From NCBI RefSeq assembly GCF_001645185.1, contig NZ_LXTQ01000001.1, forward strand, positions 310,001 to 374,000: a stretch of 64,000 bases of DNA. The letters are read 5' to 3'. The stretch is from Methylobacillus sp. MM3 (lineage in GTDB: Bacteria; Pseudomonadota; Gammaproteobacteria; Burkholderiales; Methylophilaceae). The position numbers and the translations under genes were made by a program. A model generated the notes under the pieces. It was not told where the DNA came from. It did not search any database and worked only from the letters and a program-made list of their open reading frames with translations. How positions within the stretch are numbered: position 1 is the first letter of the stretch; each line of letters starts with the position of its first letter. Below are positions 27,085-37,140 of this stretch, piece after piece.

Positions 27085-27854
27085 TACGGGGTTTCCTGCG
27101 GCATCGCGAAGCCATTGCGCGCAAGAATCGCACGCGCTTTATCCTGCTGCAGAAACGCATAGAACGCTTCCGCACCTGGCCCTGCCTTTCTGGTCAGCGC
27201 CATGCGCTGGCGCAACGGTGCATACCAGTCCTGTCGAATCAATGCATACTGCCCGGCTTCTTTCATGGCGGGCGTCAATGCCAGCGAATAGGCGACAATG
27301 CCACCGCTGGCATTTGCGCTGGTCGCAAATTGTGCAGCCTGGGAAACATTCTCACCCAGGATCAGCCTGGGTTGCAGCGACTCCCAAAGCTGCGCTTTCT
27401 GCAAAGCCTCGCGCGCCGCTCTTCCATAGGGCGCATGGGAAGGATTGGCGATTGCGAAACGCTCGATCTGGCCGTTTTTCAGTGCGTTGCGCAAACCGGC
27501 AAGCTGCTCGTCAGCCTTCAACGATGAGTGATGCGGTACGAACAATGCGATGCGGCCGAGAGCGTAAAGCCGCCCATCATCACGCGTAAATCCGCCCTTC
27601 GCCAGGTCGAGCACGTATTTTTCATCCGCCGAAAGAAACATCTGGAATGGCGCGCCTTGCCGAATCTGGGCGGCCATGTTGCCGCTGGAGCCGAAGACGA
27701 TTTCGACTTTTTGCCCGGTATCGGACTGGAATGCCTGCGCGACCTCGCGCAAGGCTGTTTGAAGATCGGATGCGGCGGCAATGAGCGGAACATCGTTCGC
27801 GCCGTGCGCCAGCATGCTCCAGCAGATCGTCAATATGGCTGCAAATAGACGCAT
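27084..27854 (-). CDS. modA: Molybdate ABC transporter, substrate-binding protein
   Basis: 256 residues with a signal peptide (cleavage after about AHGA). AAASDLQTALREVAQAF and FGSSGNMAAQIRQGAPF form the oxyanion site typical of ModA. It supplies molybdate for molybdopterin enzymes, for example formate dehydrogenases that would complete C1 oxidation. First gene of the mod operon, 20 bases after the SulP gene on the same strand. Confidence 0.95.
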   Translation of the reverse strand: MRLFAAILTICWSMLAHGANDVPLIAAASDLQTALREVAQAFQSDTGQKVEIVFGSSGNMAAQIRQGAPFQMFLSADEKYVLDLAKGGFTRDDGRLYALGRIALFVPHHSSLKADEQLAGLRNALKNGQIERFAIANPSHAPYGRAAREALQKAQLWESLQPRLILGENVSQAAQFATSANASGGIVAYSLALTPAMKEAGQYALIRQDWYAPLRQRMALTRKAGPGAEAFYAFLQQDKARAILARNGFAMPQETP

Positions 27855-27874
27855 GAATCTTACCCAGACAAGAA

Positions 27875-29512
27875 TCAGGGCTGAGATTGTACCTGTTGGC
27901 CCAATTGCCGGATATGGCCGAAAACATTCTCCTTGCCGATCTGCCCGAGCAAGCCGGTGCGCTTCAGTTTCTCAAGCACATTGGGACGTGCTTCACTCAG
28001 CACCAGACGGGTGCCGTTTTTCTTGCAGACATCGAGCAAATCCCACAACGACTGCATGCCGGTCGCGTCAATGAAAGGCACCTGGCCCAGACGCAGTACC
28101 AGCGTATCCGCATGACTGTGCACACGCTCCAGCGTGCTCTCGAGGCGTTCGGCGGCACCGAAGAAAAAAGGCCCCTCCATCGTGTAGACCACCGTACCAG
28201 GATGCAATGAGAAATTGCCGTCGGCAACCTCCTCCCGCAATGACTCATGCGACTGTACTTCTATGCTGACCGCCTCCGACATGCGCTTCATGAAGAGCAA
28301 TGCCGCCAGCAAAACACCGATATTGACCGCAATCACCAGATCGCCGAAAACTGTCAGCGCAAATGTAATCAGCAGCACGGCGACATCCGGTTTTGGTGCT
28401 GTACGCACCATGTGCGTGAAACGATGCATCTCGCTCATGTTGTAGGCCACCACGAACAGGATCGCCGCCAATCCGCATAACGGGATATGCACGGCCAAAG
28501 GCGCCAGCAGGAGAACGATGACTACCAGCGTCACTACATGCGCAATGCCGGCCAGCGGGCCGGTAGCGCCATTGCGTATGCTGGTCGCGGTGCGCGCGAT
28601 GGCTCCGGTAGAGGCAAACCCGCCGAACAGTGGAGAAAAAATATTGGCGATGCCCTGCCCGACCAGTTCCTGGTTGGAGTCGTGTCGGGTGCCGGCCATG
28701 CCGTCAGCAACGACGGCGGACAGCAATGATTCGATGGCGCCCAGCAAAGCGATCGTGAATGCCGGGCCGATCAGATTCAGCATGTCAGACAAGGTCAGCG
28801 AAGGCGGCGCGAAATGCGGCAGGCTTTGCGGAATGCCGCCGAAAGCACTGCCTATCGTCGCAACACCTTCAAACTTGAAAAATCCTTGCACCACGGCGGC
28901 AAAGATCATGGCGACCAGCGGCGCCGGAATGCGCTTGAAATATCGCGGCGAGAGCAGCAACACCGCAAGCGTCGCGCATCCCAGCAAGGCCGTTTCGAGA
29001 TGCAGGTGCGGGAAAGCCAGCACCATCTGCCAGAGTTTTTCATGAAAATGGTCAGCACTCTCCATCGGCTGCAAGCCGAGAAAATCCTTCCATTGCCCGA
29101 CGAAAATGATGACGGCAATACCGCTGGTAAAACCGACGATGACCGGATCGGGAATGAATCGTATGACGCCGCCGAGGCGGGCCAGCCCCATCAATAACAG
29201 CATGACGCCGGCCATCAGCGTAGCTACTTGCAGGCCTTCGATGCCGTACTGGGTGGTGATGCCGGAGAGAATCACGATAAACGCGCCGGTCGGTCCGGCA
29301 ATTTGCAGCCGGCTGCCGCCGAATAGCGAAGTCAGCAATCCTGCCACGATAGCGGTGTAGAGGCCCTGCTCCGGCTTGGCGCCCGAGGCAATCGCGAATG
29401 CCATGGCCAGCGGCAAGGCTACGATGCCGACAATGACCCCGGCAATCAGATTGCCCAGCCAGTGCTCCCGCGACAGCAGCCCTGCTTTATGAGCTTCGAG
29501 TATGGCAATCAT
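27875..29512 (-). CDS. SulP/SLC26 family anion transporter with STAS domain
   Basis: 545 residues: 10-12 membrane helices with the SulP signature region (GNLIAGVIVGIVALPLAMAFAIASG), then a C-terminal STAS domain (about 435-540) that includes RLGQVPFIDATGMQSLWDLL. Substrates in this family include sulfate, bicarbonate and other anions. Close upstream placement to modABC allows molybdate or sulfate as the substrate, but this is inference. Confidence 0.9.
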   Translation of the reverse strand: MIAILEAHKAGLLSREHWLGNLIAGVIVGIVALPLAMAFAIASGAKPEQGLYTAIVAGLLTSLFGGSRLQIAGPTGAFIVILSGITTQYGIEGLQVATLMAGVMLLLMGLARLGGVIRFIPDPVIVGFTSGIAVIIFVGQWKDFLGLQPMESADHFHEKLWQMVLAFPHLHLETALLGCATLAVLLLSPRYFKRIPAPLVAMIFAAVVQGFFKFEGVATIGSAFGGIPQSLPHFAPPSLTLSDMLNLIGPAFTIALLGAIESLLSAVVADGMAGTRHDSNQELVGQGIANIFSPLFGGFASTGAIARTATSIRNGATGPLAGIAHVVTLVVIVLLLAPLAVHIPLCGLAAILFVVAYNMSEMHRFTHMVRTAPKPDVAVLLITFALTVFGDLVIAVNIGVLLAALLFMKRMSEAVSIEVQSHESLREEVADGNFSLHPGTVVYTMEGPFFFGAAERLESTLERVHSHADTLVLRLGQVPFIDATGMQSLWDLLDVCKKNGTRLVLSEARPNVLEKLKRTGLLGQIGKENVFGHIRQLGQQVQSQP

Positions 29513-29590
29513 GAGCGCCCCGGATTCCCCCTATATAAGAAATGTTTTATCTTAGCATCCCGGCTAGTCCGGACGCATGCGTTCCGCCGT

Positions 29591-29621
29591 GAGCCACGCT
29601 GAGTGGCTCGCCTGTTATAAT
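29591..29621 (+). promoter_or_regulatory. Perfect inverted repeat and TATAAT box upstream of the queD-like gene
   Basis: GAGCCAC-GCTGA-GTGGCTC (29591-29609) is a perfect 7-base inverted repeat. It is followed by a perfect -10 hexamer TATAAT (29616-29621), six bases before the ATG at 29628. No convincing -35 is seen. Transcription would begin at or next to the start codon. Confidence 0.5.
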
Positions 29622-29627
29622 TCCGCC

Positions 29628-30071
29628 ATGCAAATCACAACTCGCCTAGAATTCGATGCCGGTCATCGCATCCCTTGTCACAAAAGCCAGTGCCGCAACC
29701 TGCACGGCCATCGCTACGCTATCGAAATCACGCTTTCCGGCGACGTGATCCAGCAAGAGGGCAGCTCCGAGCAAGGCATGGTGATGGACTTCTCGGACGT
29801 CAAGGCCATCGCCCGCAAGGCGGTGGTGGATGTGTGGGATCACGCATTTCTGGTTTATCAGGGCGATACCGCGGTGCGCGAATTCCTGGAAACCCTGCCG
29901 GATCACAAGACTGTGATCATGCAAAGCGTACCCACTGCGGAAAACATGGCGGCGGAGGCTTTCCGCATCCTGGACGCGCTCTACCGCGACACATACGGCA
30001 ATCATTTGCGCCTTGAGCGCGTCAGGCTATTTGAAACGCCCAATAGTTGGGCGGACGCATTAAGCCGCTAA
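29628..30071 (+). CDS. queD: 6-carboxytetrahydropterin synthase / QueD-like protein
   Basis: 147 residues of the 6-pyruvoyl-tetrahydropterin synthase family: DAGHRIPCHKSQCRNLHGHRY contains the zinc histidines (H13, H26, H28) and the catalytic Cys22; GMVMDFSDVK follows. The usual role is the second step toward preQ0/queuosine from dihydroneopterin triphosphate. No other que genes are adjacent. As the organism also appears to make a pterin C1 carrier, a pterin role outside queuosine is possible but less likely. Confidence 0.88.
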   Translation: MQITTRLEFDAGHRIPCHKSQCRNLHGHRYAIEITLSGDVIQQEGSSEQGMVMDFSDVKAIARKAVVDVWDHAFLVYQGDTAVREFLETLPDHKTVIMQSVPTAENMAAEAFRILDALYRDTYGNHLRLERVRLFETPNSWADALSR

Positions 30072-30072
30072 A

Positions 30073-30786
30073 CTATTCTGCTGGCGCAGCCTCGACCTGC
30101 GTCCAGAGGCTTGCTCCACCTGCGGCTTTGTCCAGTCCGGCCAGATAGCTGCGATGGGCTTCGAGTTCTGATTCATCCGCTTTAATCACCAGCAAGGGCT
30201 GTGTCCTGACCACTACAGTTTCCTCGCCCGCACCGCGGGGCTGTTCGGCGATATCCATCATCAGGCTTTCCTGACCGCGCGTCATCGCCAGATAGACGTC
30301 CGCCAACAATTCCGCATCAAGCAAAGCGCCGTGCAAGGTGCGCGAGGAGTTGTCGATGCCGTAGTGACGGCAAAGCGCGTCAAGATTATTACGCTGGCCG
30401 GGGCGCAGTTCCTTCGCCATCTTGAGCGTGTCGACGATATTGACGCAGGCGTCCTGCAAGCGTCCTTTGCTGATCATCCCCAATTCGGTATTGAGAAAAC
30501 CGACGTCGAAGGGTGCGTTATGGATAATTAACTCGCCGCCATCGATGAATGTCAGGAATTCGGCAACCACATCCGGAAAACGCGGCTTGTCCTGCAGAAA
30601 TTCGAGCGAGATACCGTGCACTTGCTGCGCGCCAAGATCGATTTCCCGGTCCGGGTTGAGGTACACATGGAAATGATTTCGCGTCAGGCGGCGGTTGATG
30701 ACTTCAACAGCGGCGATTTCAATGATGCGATGCCCTTGCGCGGGATCGAGGCCGGTGGTTTCGGTATCGAGGAAAATCTGGCGCAT
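30073..30786 (-). CDS. dnaQ: DNA polymerase III epsilon subunit (proofreading exonuclease)
   Basis: 237 residues from [15 protein letters not shown], the ExoI motif with catalytic Asp7 and Glu9; ExoII is in NAPFDVGFLN and ExoIII in HGALLDAELLADVY. The C-terminal tail serves for binding the polymerase subunit. The start overlaps the rnhA stop by one base (TAATG). The rnhA-dnaQ pairing is conserved in proteobacteria, though the two are usually divergent; here they are in tandem. Confidence 0.96.
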   Translation of the reverse strand: MRQIFLDTETTGLDPAQGHRIIEIAAVEVINRRLTRNHFHVYLNPDREIDLGAQQVHGISLEFLQDKPRFPDVVAEFLTFIDGGELIIHNAPFDVGFLNTELGMISKGRLQDACVNIVDTLKMAKELRPGQRNNLDALCRHYGIDNSSRTLHGALLDAELLADVYLAMTRGQESLMMDIAEQPRGAGEETVVVRTQPLLVIKADESELEAHRSYLAGLDKAAGGASLWTQVEAAPAE

Positions 30787-31238
30787 TATGCAACTGCCTT
30801 CGCCAGCAGTTGCTCCACACCGCGATTGGCCAGCATGTCTGCTCGCTCGTTGCCGACATCGCCGGCATGGCCGCGCACCCATACCCATTCCACGCGATGC
30901 TGCTGGGCTAACTCGTCAAGCCGACGCCAGAGATCGTCGTTTTTGACCGGCTTCTTGTCCGCAGTTTTCCAGCCGCGCTTTTTCCAGCCGTGTATCCATT
31001 CGCTGATGCCTTTCTGTACGTATTGCGAATCCGTGTGCACGCGCACCTCGCAATTGCGCGTCAGGGCTTCCAGAGCCCGGATCACCGCAAGCAACTCCAT
31101 GCGATTGTTGGTTGTCAGCATTTCGCCGCCGCAAAGTTCCTTTTCCTTGCCGCCGAAGCTTAACCAGGCGCCCCAGCCGCCAGGCCCCGGGTTACCTTTG
31201 CATGCGCCGTCGGCATAAATTTCAACTTTAGTTTCCAT
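30786..31238 (-). CDS. rnhA: Ribonuclease HI
   Basis: 150 residues: [16 protein letters not shown] (Asp10), the [10 protein letters not shown] Glu, the VHTDSQYV Asp and [14 protein letters not shown] complete the active site. Degrades RNA in RNA-DNA hybrids. The ATG at 31238 is inside the end of the preceding methyltransferase gene (11-base overlap), so the three minus-strand genes methyltransferase-rnhA-dnaQ form one unit. Confidence 0.97.
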   Translation of the reverse strand: METKVEIYADGACKGNPGPGGWGAWLSFGGKEKELCGGEMLTTNNRMELLAVIRALEALTRNCEVRVHTDSQYVQKGISEWIHGWKKRGWKTADKKPVKNDDLWRRLDELAQQHRVEWVWVRGHAGDVGNERADMLANRGVEQLLAKAVA

Positions 31239-31971
31239 ATTCGCTTTTCTGATATTCCGATTTTTGTGTTGGTTTGGGTATGAGTACCCGAGTGACGCGC
31301 GCACCATTCCAGTTCGGACGAATCATGCGTACCCCCATGACGCGTTTTTTCGCCACCAGAAAATACACGCCGCCCAGCATTGGCCACCAGCGATCTCCCG
31401 CACCATCCATGAAGCGGCAGCGTTGCAGCCATGATTGTTTGCGCAAAGGCGGCGCATAGCACCCCATGCGCCCTGCCACCACTTCAAAGCCCAGTAGTGC
31501 CAGCCAATCCTTGATGCGTTGCAGGGAGACATACCTGCCCTGCCACGGAAACGACTCGTCCTTGTTGAACAAACGCCGCGCGCCCCAAAGGCTGATGGGA
31601 TTGAAGCCGCTGATCACCAGATGCCCCTCGGGCACCAGGACGCGCTCGGCCTCGCGCAGCGTATCGTGCGGGTTAGGTGAGAATTCCAGCACATGCGGTA
31701 GCAGCATCAGATCGGCACTGGAAGTCGCAAAGGGAAATTGCACCGCGTCGCACCGCAGCATGACGTTGCCTTGCGCCGCGGCCCGCAGCCGGAAAGGAAT
31801 GCGGCAATTACGCAGAAAATCGACCTCCGGCAACCCGACCTGCACGGCATTGAAGCCAAAAAGATCGCTTACCGTACCATCGAACAAGGATTGCTCCTGT
31901 TCCAGCAGGTACTCGCCAAGCGGGGTTTGCAGCCAGGATTGTTCGGTGTATGTTGGCAAAATGTCGCCCAT
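31228..31971 (-). CDS. SAM-dependent methyltransferase-like protein
   Basis: 247 residues, class I methyltransferase fold: [51 protein letters not shown] spans the acidic loop and the motif after the SAM site. The glycine-rich motif I (normally GxGxG) is weak: around residues 50-65 the sequence reads [12 protein letters not shown], so SAM binding may be altered. A similar protein lies next to gloB and rnhA in many betaproteobacteria; substrate unknown. Its ATG overlaps the divergent gloB ATG within CATG. Confidence 0.82.
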   Translation of the reverse strand: MGDILPTYTEQSWLQTPLGEYLLEQEQSLFDGTVSDLFGFNAVQVGLPEVDFLRNCRIPFRLRAAAQGNVMLRCDAVQFPFATSSADLMLLPHVLEFSPNPHDTLREAERVLVPEGHLVISGFNPISLWGARRLFNKDESFPWQGRYVSLQRIKDWLALLGFEVVAGRMGCYAPPLRKQSWLQRCRFMDGAGDRWWPMLGGVYFLVAKKRVMGVRMIRPNWNGARVTRVLIPKPTQKSEYQKSEYGN

Positions 31972-32737
31972 GTTCGAGGTTAATCCAATCCCGGCTTTCC
32001 GGGACAACTATATCTGGCTCATCCGTCGCGGCAGCCATGCCGTCGTGGTGGATCCTGGCGATGCCGCTCCCGTCATATCCACGCTGCAAACTGAAAAACT
32101 GACACTCGATGCCATCCTGGTGACACATCACCACGACGATCATATCGGCGGCATTACAGAACTGATTCAGTTATATCCCACTGTAAAAATTTATGCGCCG
32201 CATCGTGAGCAATATCTTTTCAGGCATGAACCCGTCGGCGAGGACGATATCGTCGAGCTGGATACCCTGGGCCTCAGCCTGAACGTCATGGAAACGCCGG
32301 GGCACACGCTGGGACACGTGGTTTATTATGGCGCAAATTCACTGTTCTGTGGCGACACGCTATTCAGCTGCGGCTGCGGTAGGCTGTTCGAGGGCAGCTG
32401 CGAACAGCTCTACTATTCCTTGCAGCGGCTGGCTTCGCTGCCACCGCAAACACGGGTTTATTGCACGCATGAATATACTCGTCACAACATCAAATTCGCA
32501 CGCATGATCGATCCGGAAAACCCCAAGCTTCAATTGCGCGAGCATGAGGTCGATCGCCTTTTGGCGGCCAACCGCCCCACGCTTCCAACCACCATCGGCC
32601 TGGAACTCGCCACGAATCCTTTCCTGCGATGCGATAGCGACGCCATCAAGACGGCCGTTGCGCGGCAAGCGGCATTAATCAAGCCGGATGCAATCTCGGT
32701 ATTCTGTGCCATCAGGAAGTTAAGAAACGCATTTTAA
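31970..32737 (+). CDS. gloB: Hydroxyacylglutathione hydrolase (glyoxalase II)
   Basis: A metallo-beta-lactamase-fold thioesterase of 255 residues that hydrolyses S-lactoylglutathione. THHHDDHIGG provides the binuclear metal site; FCGDTLFSCGCGRLFEG and THEYTRHNIKFA are glyoxalase II signatures. The start [17 protein letters not shown] is the family norm; an in-frame ATG nine bases earlier (31961) is an alternative. Either way the 5' end lies within the coding region of the divergent methyltransferase. Confidence 0.96.
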   Translation: MFEVNPIPAFRDNYIWLIRRGSHAVVVDPGDAAPVISTLQTEKLTLDAILVTHHHDDHIGGITELIQLYPTVKIYAPHREQYLFRHEPVGEDDIVELDTLGLSLNVMETPGHTLGHVVYYGANSLFCGDTLFSCGCGRLFEGSCEQLYYSLQRLASLPPQTRVYCTHEYTRHNIKFARMIDPENPKLQLREHEVDRLLAANRPTLPTTIGLELATNPFLRCDSDAIKTAVARQAALIKPDAISVFCAIRKLRNAF

Positions 32738-32775
32738 ATCATTGATTCTTAATTGGAATAAAACGAAAAAATTGC

Positions 32776-32805
32776 TTGACGCTAGCCGGGCTGTGCGGAT
32801 AGGAT
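32776..32805 (+). promoter_or_regulatory. Candidate sigma-70 promoter for mltD
   Basis: TTGACG (32776-32781), 18-base spacer, TAGGAT (32800-32805); the start codon is at 32839. Five of six and four of six consensus matches. Confidence 0.45.
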
Positions 32806-32838
32806 TGCAAGAATTTTTGGCTTCCCAAGACACGTTAC

Positions 32839-34449
32839 ATGCTCGCTAAATCTCTGCTGAAGCTATCCATTCTCGCTCTCTTCCTTGCTCCGGGCGCGCA
32901 CGCCGAAACAAACATCGCCGGAGAAGAAATCATCACCCTCGACGATGCCGTCGTCGCCCCATCGGAAAATCTGCAACTTGCACCGGCACAGGACCACCTG
33001 TCTCTCGAAGGTTATACACAGGACACAGACCCCGCCGAAACGGCGATGAAGAGCGCCGACCTGTGGCAGCGCATCAAGAGCGGCTACGCGATGCCCGAGC
33101 TTGAATCGCCCATCACCGCCAAGCACGAATCGTGGTATGCCTCGCGTCCGGACTATGTGAACCGCATGATCGGACGTAGCCAGAAATATCTCTACCACAT
33201 CGTGGAAGAAGTGCAGAAGCGCGGCATGCCGACTGAAATCGCCTTGCTGCCCATGGTGGAAAGCGCGTTCAATCCTACTGCGATGTCAACCAGCAAGGCT
33301 GCCGGCATCTGGCAATTCATTCCTTCTACCGGCAAGAATTTTGGCCTGAAACAGACCTGGTGGGTGGATAACCGCCGAGATGTCACCGCCGCGACCGATG
33401 CGGCACTTAATTATCTGCAAAAGCTGCACGTGATGTTCGGCACCTGGGATCTGGCTCTTGCAGCCTATAACGCCGGCGAAGGCACCGTGATGCGCGCCAT
33501 CGAGCGCAATCGCAAGCGCGGCCTGCCTACCGATTACCAAAGCCTGCAACTGCCGCCGGAAACAAAAAATTACGTTCCCAAGCTGCAAGCGGTCAAGAAC
33601 ATCGTGACCAACCCGGAACAGTACGGACTGAATATCCAGTCCATCGCCAATCAGCCATACTTCACCAAGGTCAACGCTCCCAAGCAGATCGACGCCTCGC
33701 TCGCTGCCAAGCTGGCAGGCGTATCGCCGGAAGAGTTCCGTTCGCTCAATCCCGAATACAATCGTCCGGTACTGACCTCAACCGAAAACACTCATGAAAT
33801 TCTGCTGCCGATGGGGGCCGATGAGACCTTCGAAACCAATCTGGCTGCTTACGACAAGCCGTTGGTGAGCTGGCAATCCTATTACGCCAAGCGCGGCGAG
33901 CGCATCGAAACCATTGCGAAGAAATTCGGCGTAACTCCTGACGAACTGCGCGAGATCAACGGCATCAGTCACCAGGGCAAGTTCAAATCCGCCCATCAAT
34001 TATTGGTACCGCTGCAAAGCGAATCCGCGGAAGATATTTTCACGGCCGAGGATATCCCCGACCAGCAGGAAGAAGAAATCGTCACCGCATCGTTTTCCAC
34101 CAAGCGCCATCTGGTCAAGCGGGGCGAAACCTTGGGAAGCGTCGCCAAGCGTTACGGCGTGAGCACAAGAGACTTGCGTGCAATGAACCACCTGAAATCG
34201 AGCAAGCTGAAAAAAGGCCAGATTCTGCTCGTCCAGGTCGACGAGGACGCTCCCAAGCGCATGGCATCGCGCACTGTCAAACTGCGCAGCGCCAAGAGCA
34301 ATTACGTTGTTCGCCGTGGCGATACACTCTCCAGCATTGCACGCAAATTCGACGTAAGCACATCGGAAATCAAACGCTGGAACAATCTCAGCGGATCGCG
34401 CATCACCCCTGGCCACAAGCTCAAGATTCTGAACCCGGACAAGGCTTAA
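32839..34449 (+). CDS. mltD: Membrane-bound lytic murein transglycosylase D with three LysM repeats
   Basis: 536 residues. A signal peptide (LSILALFLAPGAHA) is followed by a lytic transglycosylase domain with catalytic Glu141 in ALLPMVESAFNP and the AAGIWQFIPSTGKNFGL and AYNAGEGTV motifs. Three C-terminal LysM peptidoglycan-binding modules lie at about 345-390 (degenerate), 417-462 and 489-533. It cleaves glycan strands to anhydromuropeptides. No lipobox is seen, unlike the E. coli protein. The ABC transporter genes follow on the same strand after 16 bases. Confidence 0.93.
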   Translation: MLAKSLLKLSILALFLAPGAHAETNIAGEEIITLDDAVVAPSENLQLAPAQDHLSLEGYTQDTDPAETAMKSADLWQRIKSGYAMPELESPITAKHESWYASRPDYVNRMIGRSQKYLYHIVEEVQKRGMPTEIALLPMVESAFNPTAMSTSKAAGIWQFIPSTGKNFGLKQTWWVDNRRDVTAATDAALNYLQKLHVMFGTWDLALAAYNAGEGTVMRAIERNRKRGLPTDYQSLQLPPETKNYVPKLQAVKNIVTNPEQYGLNIQSIANQPYFTKVNAPKQIDASLAAKLAGVSPEEFRSLNPEYNRPVLTSTENTHEILLPMGADETFETNLAAYDKPLVSWQSYYAKRGERIETIAKKFGVTPDELREINGISHQGKFKSAHQLLVPLQSESAEDIFTAEDIPDQQEEEIVTASFSTKRHLVKRGETLGSVAKRYGVSTRDLRAMNHLKSSKLKKGQILLVQVDEDAPKRMASRTVKLRSAKSNYVVRRGDTLSSIARKFDVSTSEIKRWNNLSGSRITPGHKLKILNPDKA

Positions 34450-34465
34450 ACGGACTGAGTCCACG

Positions 34466-36124
34466 ATGTCCTTCCCATTCCGCACTTCCGGATTACTTTG
34501 TGCTGTGCTGCTGTTGATGCTCAGCGCATGCGGGCCATCGCAGCAACCCGAAAATCACTCGCCCGACTGGGATCACCCCTACCCGCCTGAATCCGGCGGA
34601 ACGCTGATCGATGCCATGACGGGCGAGCCCAGCGGACTGATTCCCATGATCGCCGGAGAATCGGCAGCTTCCGCCGTTGCCAGCAACATTTTCAACACCC
34701 TGCTCAAATACGACAAAAACCTGGAACTGGAAGGCGAACTTGCGCAATCCTGGCAGGTGTCTCCCGATCAGAAAACCATTACATTCACGCTCAAACCCGA
34801 CATGAAATGGGCGGATGGCGCCCCGCTGACCAGTGCGGATGTGTTGTTTACCTGGAAACTGGTAACCGACGACAATACCCGGACCCCCTACGGCGCGGAC
34901 TACAAGCTGGTGATCAAGGCCGAAGCACCGGATCCGCTAACCTTCCGCGTCACCTATGAACAGCCTTATGCGCCTGCGCTGGATTCCTGGGCTGGATTGC
35001 AGGTATTGCCCGAACACATCCTGAAAGGCCAGGACATCAACACCACGTCGTTCGCGCGCAAACCCGTCGGCAGCCATTACTATCAGCTTGGCGAGTGGAA
35101 AAACGGCGAACGCATTGCATTGGTGCGCAACCCCAACGCAACGCAAGGCCAGGCGCGTATCGACCGGCTGGTGTCGCGTTTCATCCCGGACCCGGCATCG
35201 CAGTTTTTGGAACTGATGGCCGACAATATCGACACCATGAGCCTGAGCCCCATTCAATACGCACGGATCTTCCCTGCGCGCGAGGAGCTCAACCGCAAGA
35301 TCGCGCTGTATAAAGAACTCGGAAACGCGTATACCTACCTGGGCTTCAATCTCAAGCACAAGCCATTCGACGACAAGCGCGTACGCCAGGCGATCAATTA
35401 CGCCATCGACAAGCAGGAGCTGATCGATGGCGTTCTGCTGGGCTTGGGCGAGCCGGTGGCTTCGCCCTATAAACCCGGGACACGCTGGACTAATCCGGAC
35501 CTGCGGCCATACTCCTACGACCCGGAGAAAGCCAAGGCTTTGCTACGTGAGGCGGGTTTTGCAGATCACGACGGCGACGGCATACTCGACCGCGACGGCA
35601 AGCCCCTCGCTTTCGAGATTCTGACCAATCAGAACAAACAACGCGAAATGAGCGCCGTACTGATTCAGCGGCGCCTCAAGGAAATCGGCATTTCGGTCAA
35701 TATCCGCGTGCTCGAATGGGCCAGCTTCATCGGCCGCTTCATCAAGACCGGCGAGTTCGATGCCGTCGTACTCGGCTGGAGCCTGTCGCTGGACCCGGAT
35801 CAATACGGCATCTGGCATTCATCGCAACAGGCGCCGGGGCAGTTCAATTTCATCGGCTACAACAATCCCAGGGTCGACCGATTGCTGGAACAAGGTCGAC
35901 TTGAGCTCGACCCGGACAAGCGCATGAAGATTTACCACGAGTTTGCCGCCACCCTGCTGGAGGACAGTCCCATCGTCTATCTCTTTGCTGGCTATGGTTT
36001 GCCCGCGATTCACAAGCGCGTCAAAGGCATCGACAACCCTGCTCCGCCCGCCGGCATCGGACACAACTCTTATGAGTGGTATATCCCCGCACCGCTGCGC
36101 CGCAACGAGATTTCCGCACAATGA
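34466..36124 (+). CDS. Peptide-type ABC transporter, substrate-binding lipoprotein
   Basis: 552 residues of the family 5 (DppA/OppA) binding proteins, with a lipoprotein signal (LLLMLSAC, lipid-modified Cys22). [19 protein letters not shown]-like and [22 protein letters not shown] segments are typical. Placed after mltD, it might import murein peptides, but the ligand is not deducible from sequence. Couples to the first permease by an ATGA overlap. No ATPase gene is adjacent, so the ATP-binding subunits must be elsewhere. Confidence 0.92.
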   Translation: MSFPFRTSGLLCAVLLLMLSACGPSQQPENHSPDWDHPYPPESGGTLIDAMTGEPSGLIPMIAGESAASAVASNIFNTLLKYDKNLELEGELAQSWQVSPDQKTITFTLKPDMKWADGAPLTSADVLFTWKLVTDDNTRTPYGADYKLVIKAEAPDPLTFRVTYEQPYAPALDSWAGLQVLPEHILKGQDINTTSFARKPVGSHYYQLGEWKNGERIALVRNPNATQGQARIDRLVSRFIPDPASQFLELMADNIDTMSLSPIQYARIFPAREELNRKIALYKELGNAYTYLGFNLKHKPFDDKRVRQAINYAIDKQELIDGVLLGLGEPVASPYKPGTRWTNPDLRPYSYDPEKAKALLREAGFADHDGDGILDRDGKPLAFEILTNQNKQREMSAVLIQRRLKEIGISVNIRVLEWASFIGRFIKTGEFDAVVLGWSLSLDPDQYGIWHSSQQAPGQFNFIGYNNPRVDRLLEQGRLELDPDKRMKIYHEFAATLLEDSPIVYLFAGYGLPAIHKRVKGIDNPAPPAGIGHNSYEWYIPAPLRRNEISAQ

Positions 36125-37140
36125 TACGTTACCTTCTGAAACGTCTTTTCTGGATGGTGCCGCTGCTGATCGGAATCAGCCTGATCTCATTTTTCATCAT
36201 GCATCTCGCTCCTGGCGATATCACCACGACCGAGGCCGGCTTTAATCCCAAGGCGAGCGAAGAGTCGCGGCAGAAACTGCGTGAGCTGTATAACCTGGAC
36301 AAGCCGCTGATCGTTCAGTACGGACTATGGCTGAAGCGGATGGGAACCCTCGATTTCGGCACCTCTTTCGCCAGTCATCAGCGGCCTGTGTTCTGGGAGA
36401 AAAAGGACGATCAGGGCAACGTCAATCCGGGGATGATCCAGGAGGCATTGCCGGTTACCCTGCTGATCAACGTGCTGAGCCTGCTGCTGATCGTCGTCAT
36501 TGCCCTGCCGCTGGGAGTGATCTCGGCAGTCCACCAGAATCGGCCACCGGACCGGGCCATTACGGTATTCGTATTCGTCGGTTTTGCCGTTCCAGGTTTC
36601 TGGCTGGCGCTGATCCTGATGTATTGGCTGGGGGTCGTGAATCCATGGCTGCCGATTTCCGGTCTGCACGGCCTCGGCCATGAAAATATGGGAGTGCTGG
36701 GTCGCCTGTGGGACCTGGGCAAGCACTTGGCGATCCCGGTATTCATTTCCGCCCTCAGCGGCCTGGCGGGAATTTCACTATTCGTGCGCAATGGCATGCT
36801 GGATGTCCTGCATCAGGACTACATCACCACCGCCCGCGCCAAGGGTCTTCCGGAAAATACCGTGATCTATCGTCACGCATTGCGCAATGCCCTGTTGCCG
36901 CTCATCACGCTGCTTGGGCTATCGATTCCCGGCCTGATCGGCGGTTCGGTGATCGCCGAATCGCTGTTCGCGATCCCAGGCATGGGCAAGCTTTTTTATG
37001 ATGCCGTGCTGATGCGCGACTTTCCGGTGATCATGGGCATCCTCACCATAGGCGCGGCCTTGACGCTGCTAGGCAACTTGCTGGCCGATCTGGCCTATGC
37101 CTGGGCCGATCCGCGCGTACGGCGAGGGGTTGTGCAATGA
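36121..37140 (+). CDS. Peptide-type ABC transporter permease, DppB-like
   Basis: 339 residues, start [33 protein letters not shown], six membrane helices, and the coupling loop with [29 protein letters not shown]. Overlaps both neighbours by ATGA, so binding protein, permease 1 and permease 2 are one translational unit. Confidence 0.94.
   Translation: MIRYLLKRLFWMVPLLIGISLISFFIMHLAPGDITTTEAGFNPKASEESRQKLRELYNLDKPLIVQYGLWLKRMGTLDFGTSFASHQRPVFWEKKDDQGNVNPGMIQEALPVTLLINVLSLLLIVVIALPLGVISAVHQNRPPDRAITVFVFVGFAVPGFWLALILMYWLGVVNPWLPISGLHGLGHENMGVLGRLWDLGKHLAIPVFISALSGLAGISLFVRNGMLDVLHQDYITTARAKGLPENTVIYRHALRNALLPLITLLGLSIPGLIGGSVIAESLFAIPGMGKLFYDAVLMRDFPVIMGILTIGAALTLLGNLLADLAYAWADPRVRRGVVQ

Noticed and set aside
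31466-31969. Very long gloB reading frame (423 residues)
   Set aside because: The first 168 residues are the antisense shadow of the methyltransferase; family similarity begins at [10 protein letters not shown].
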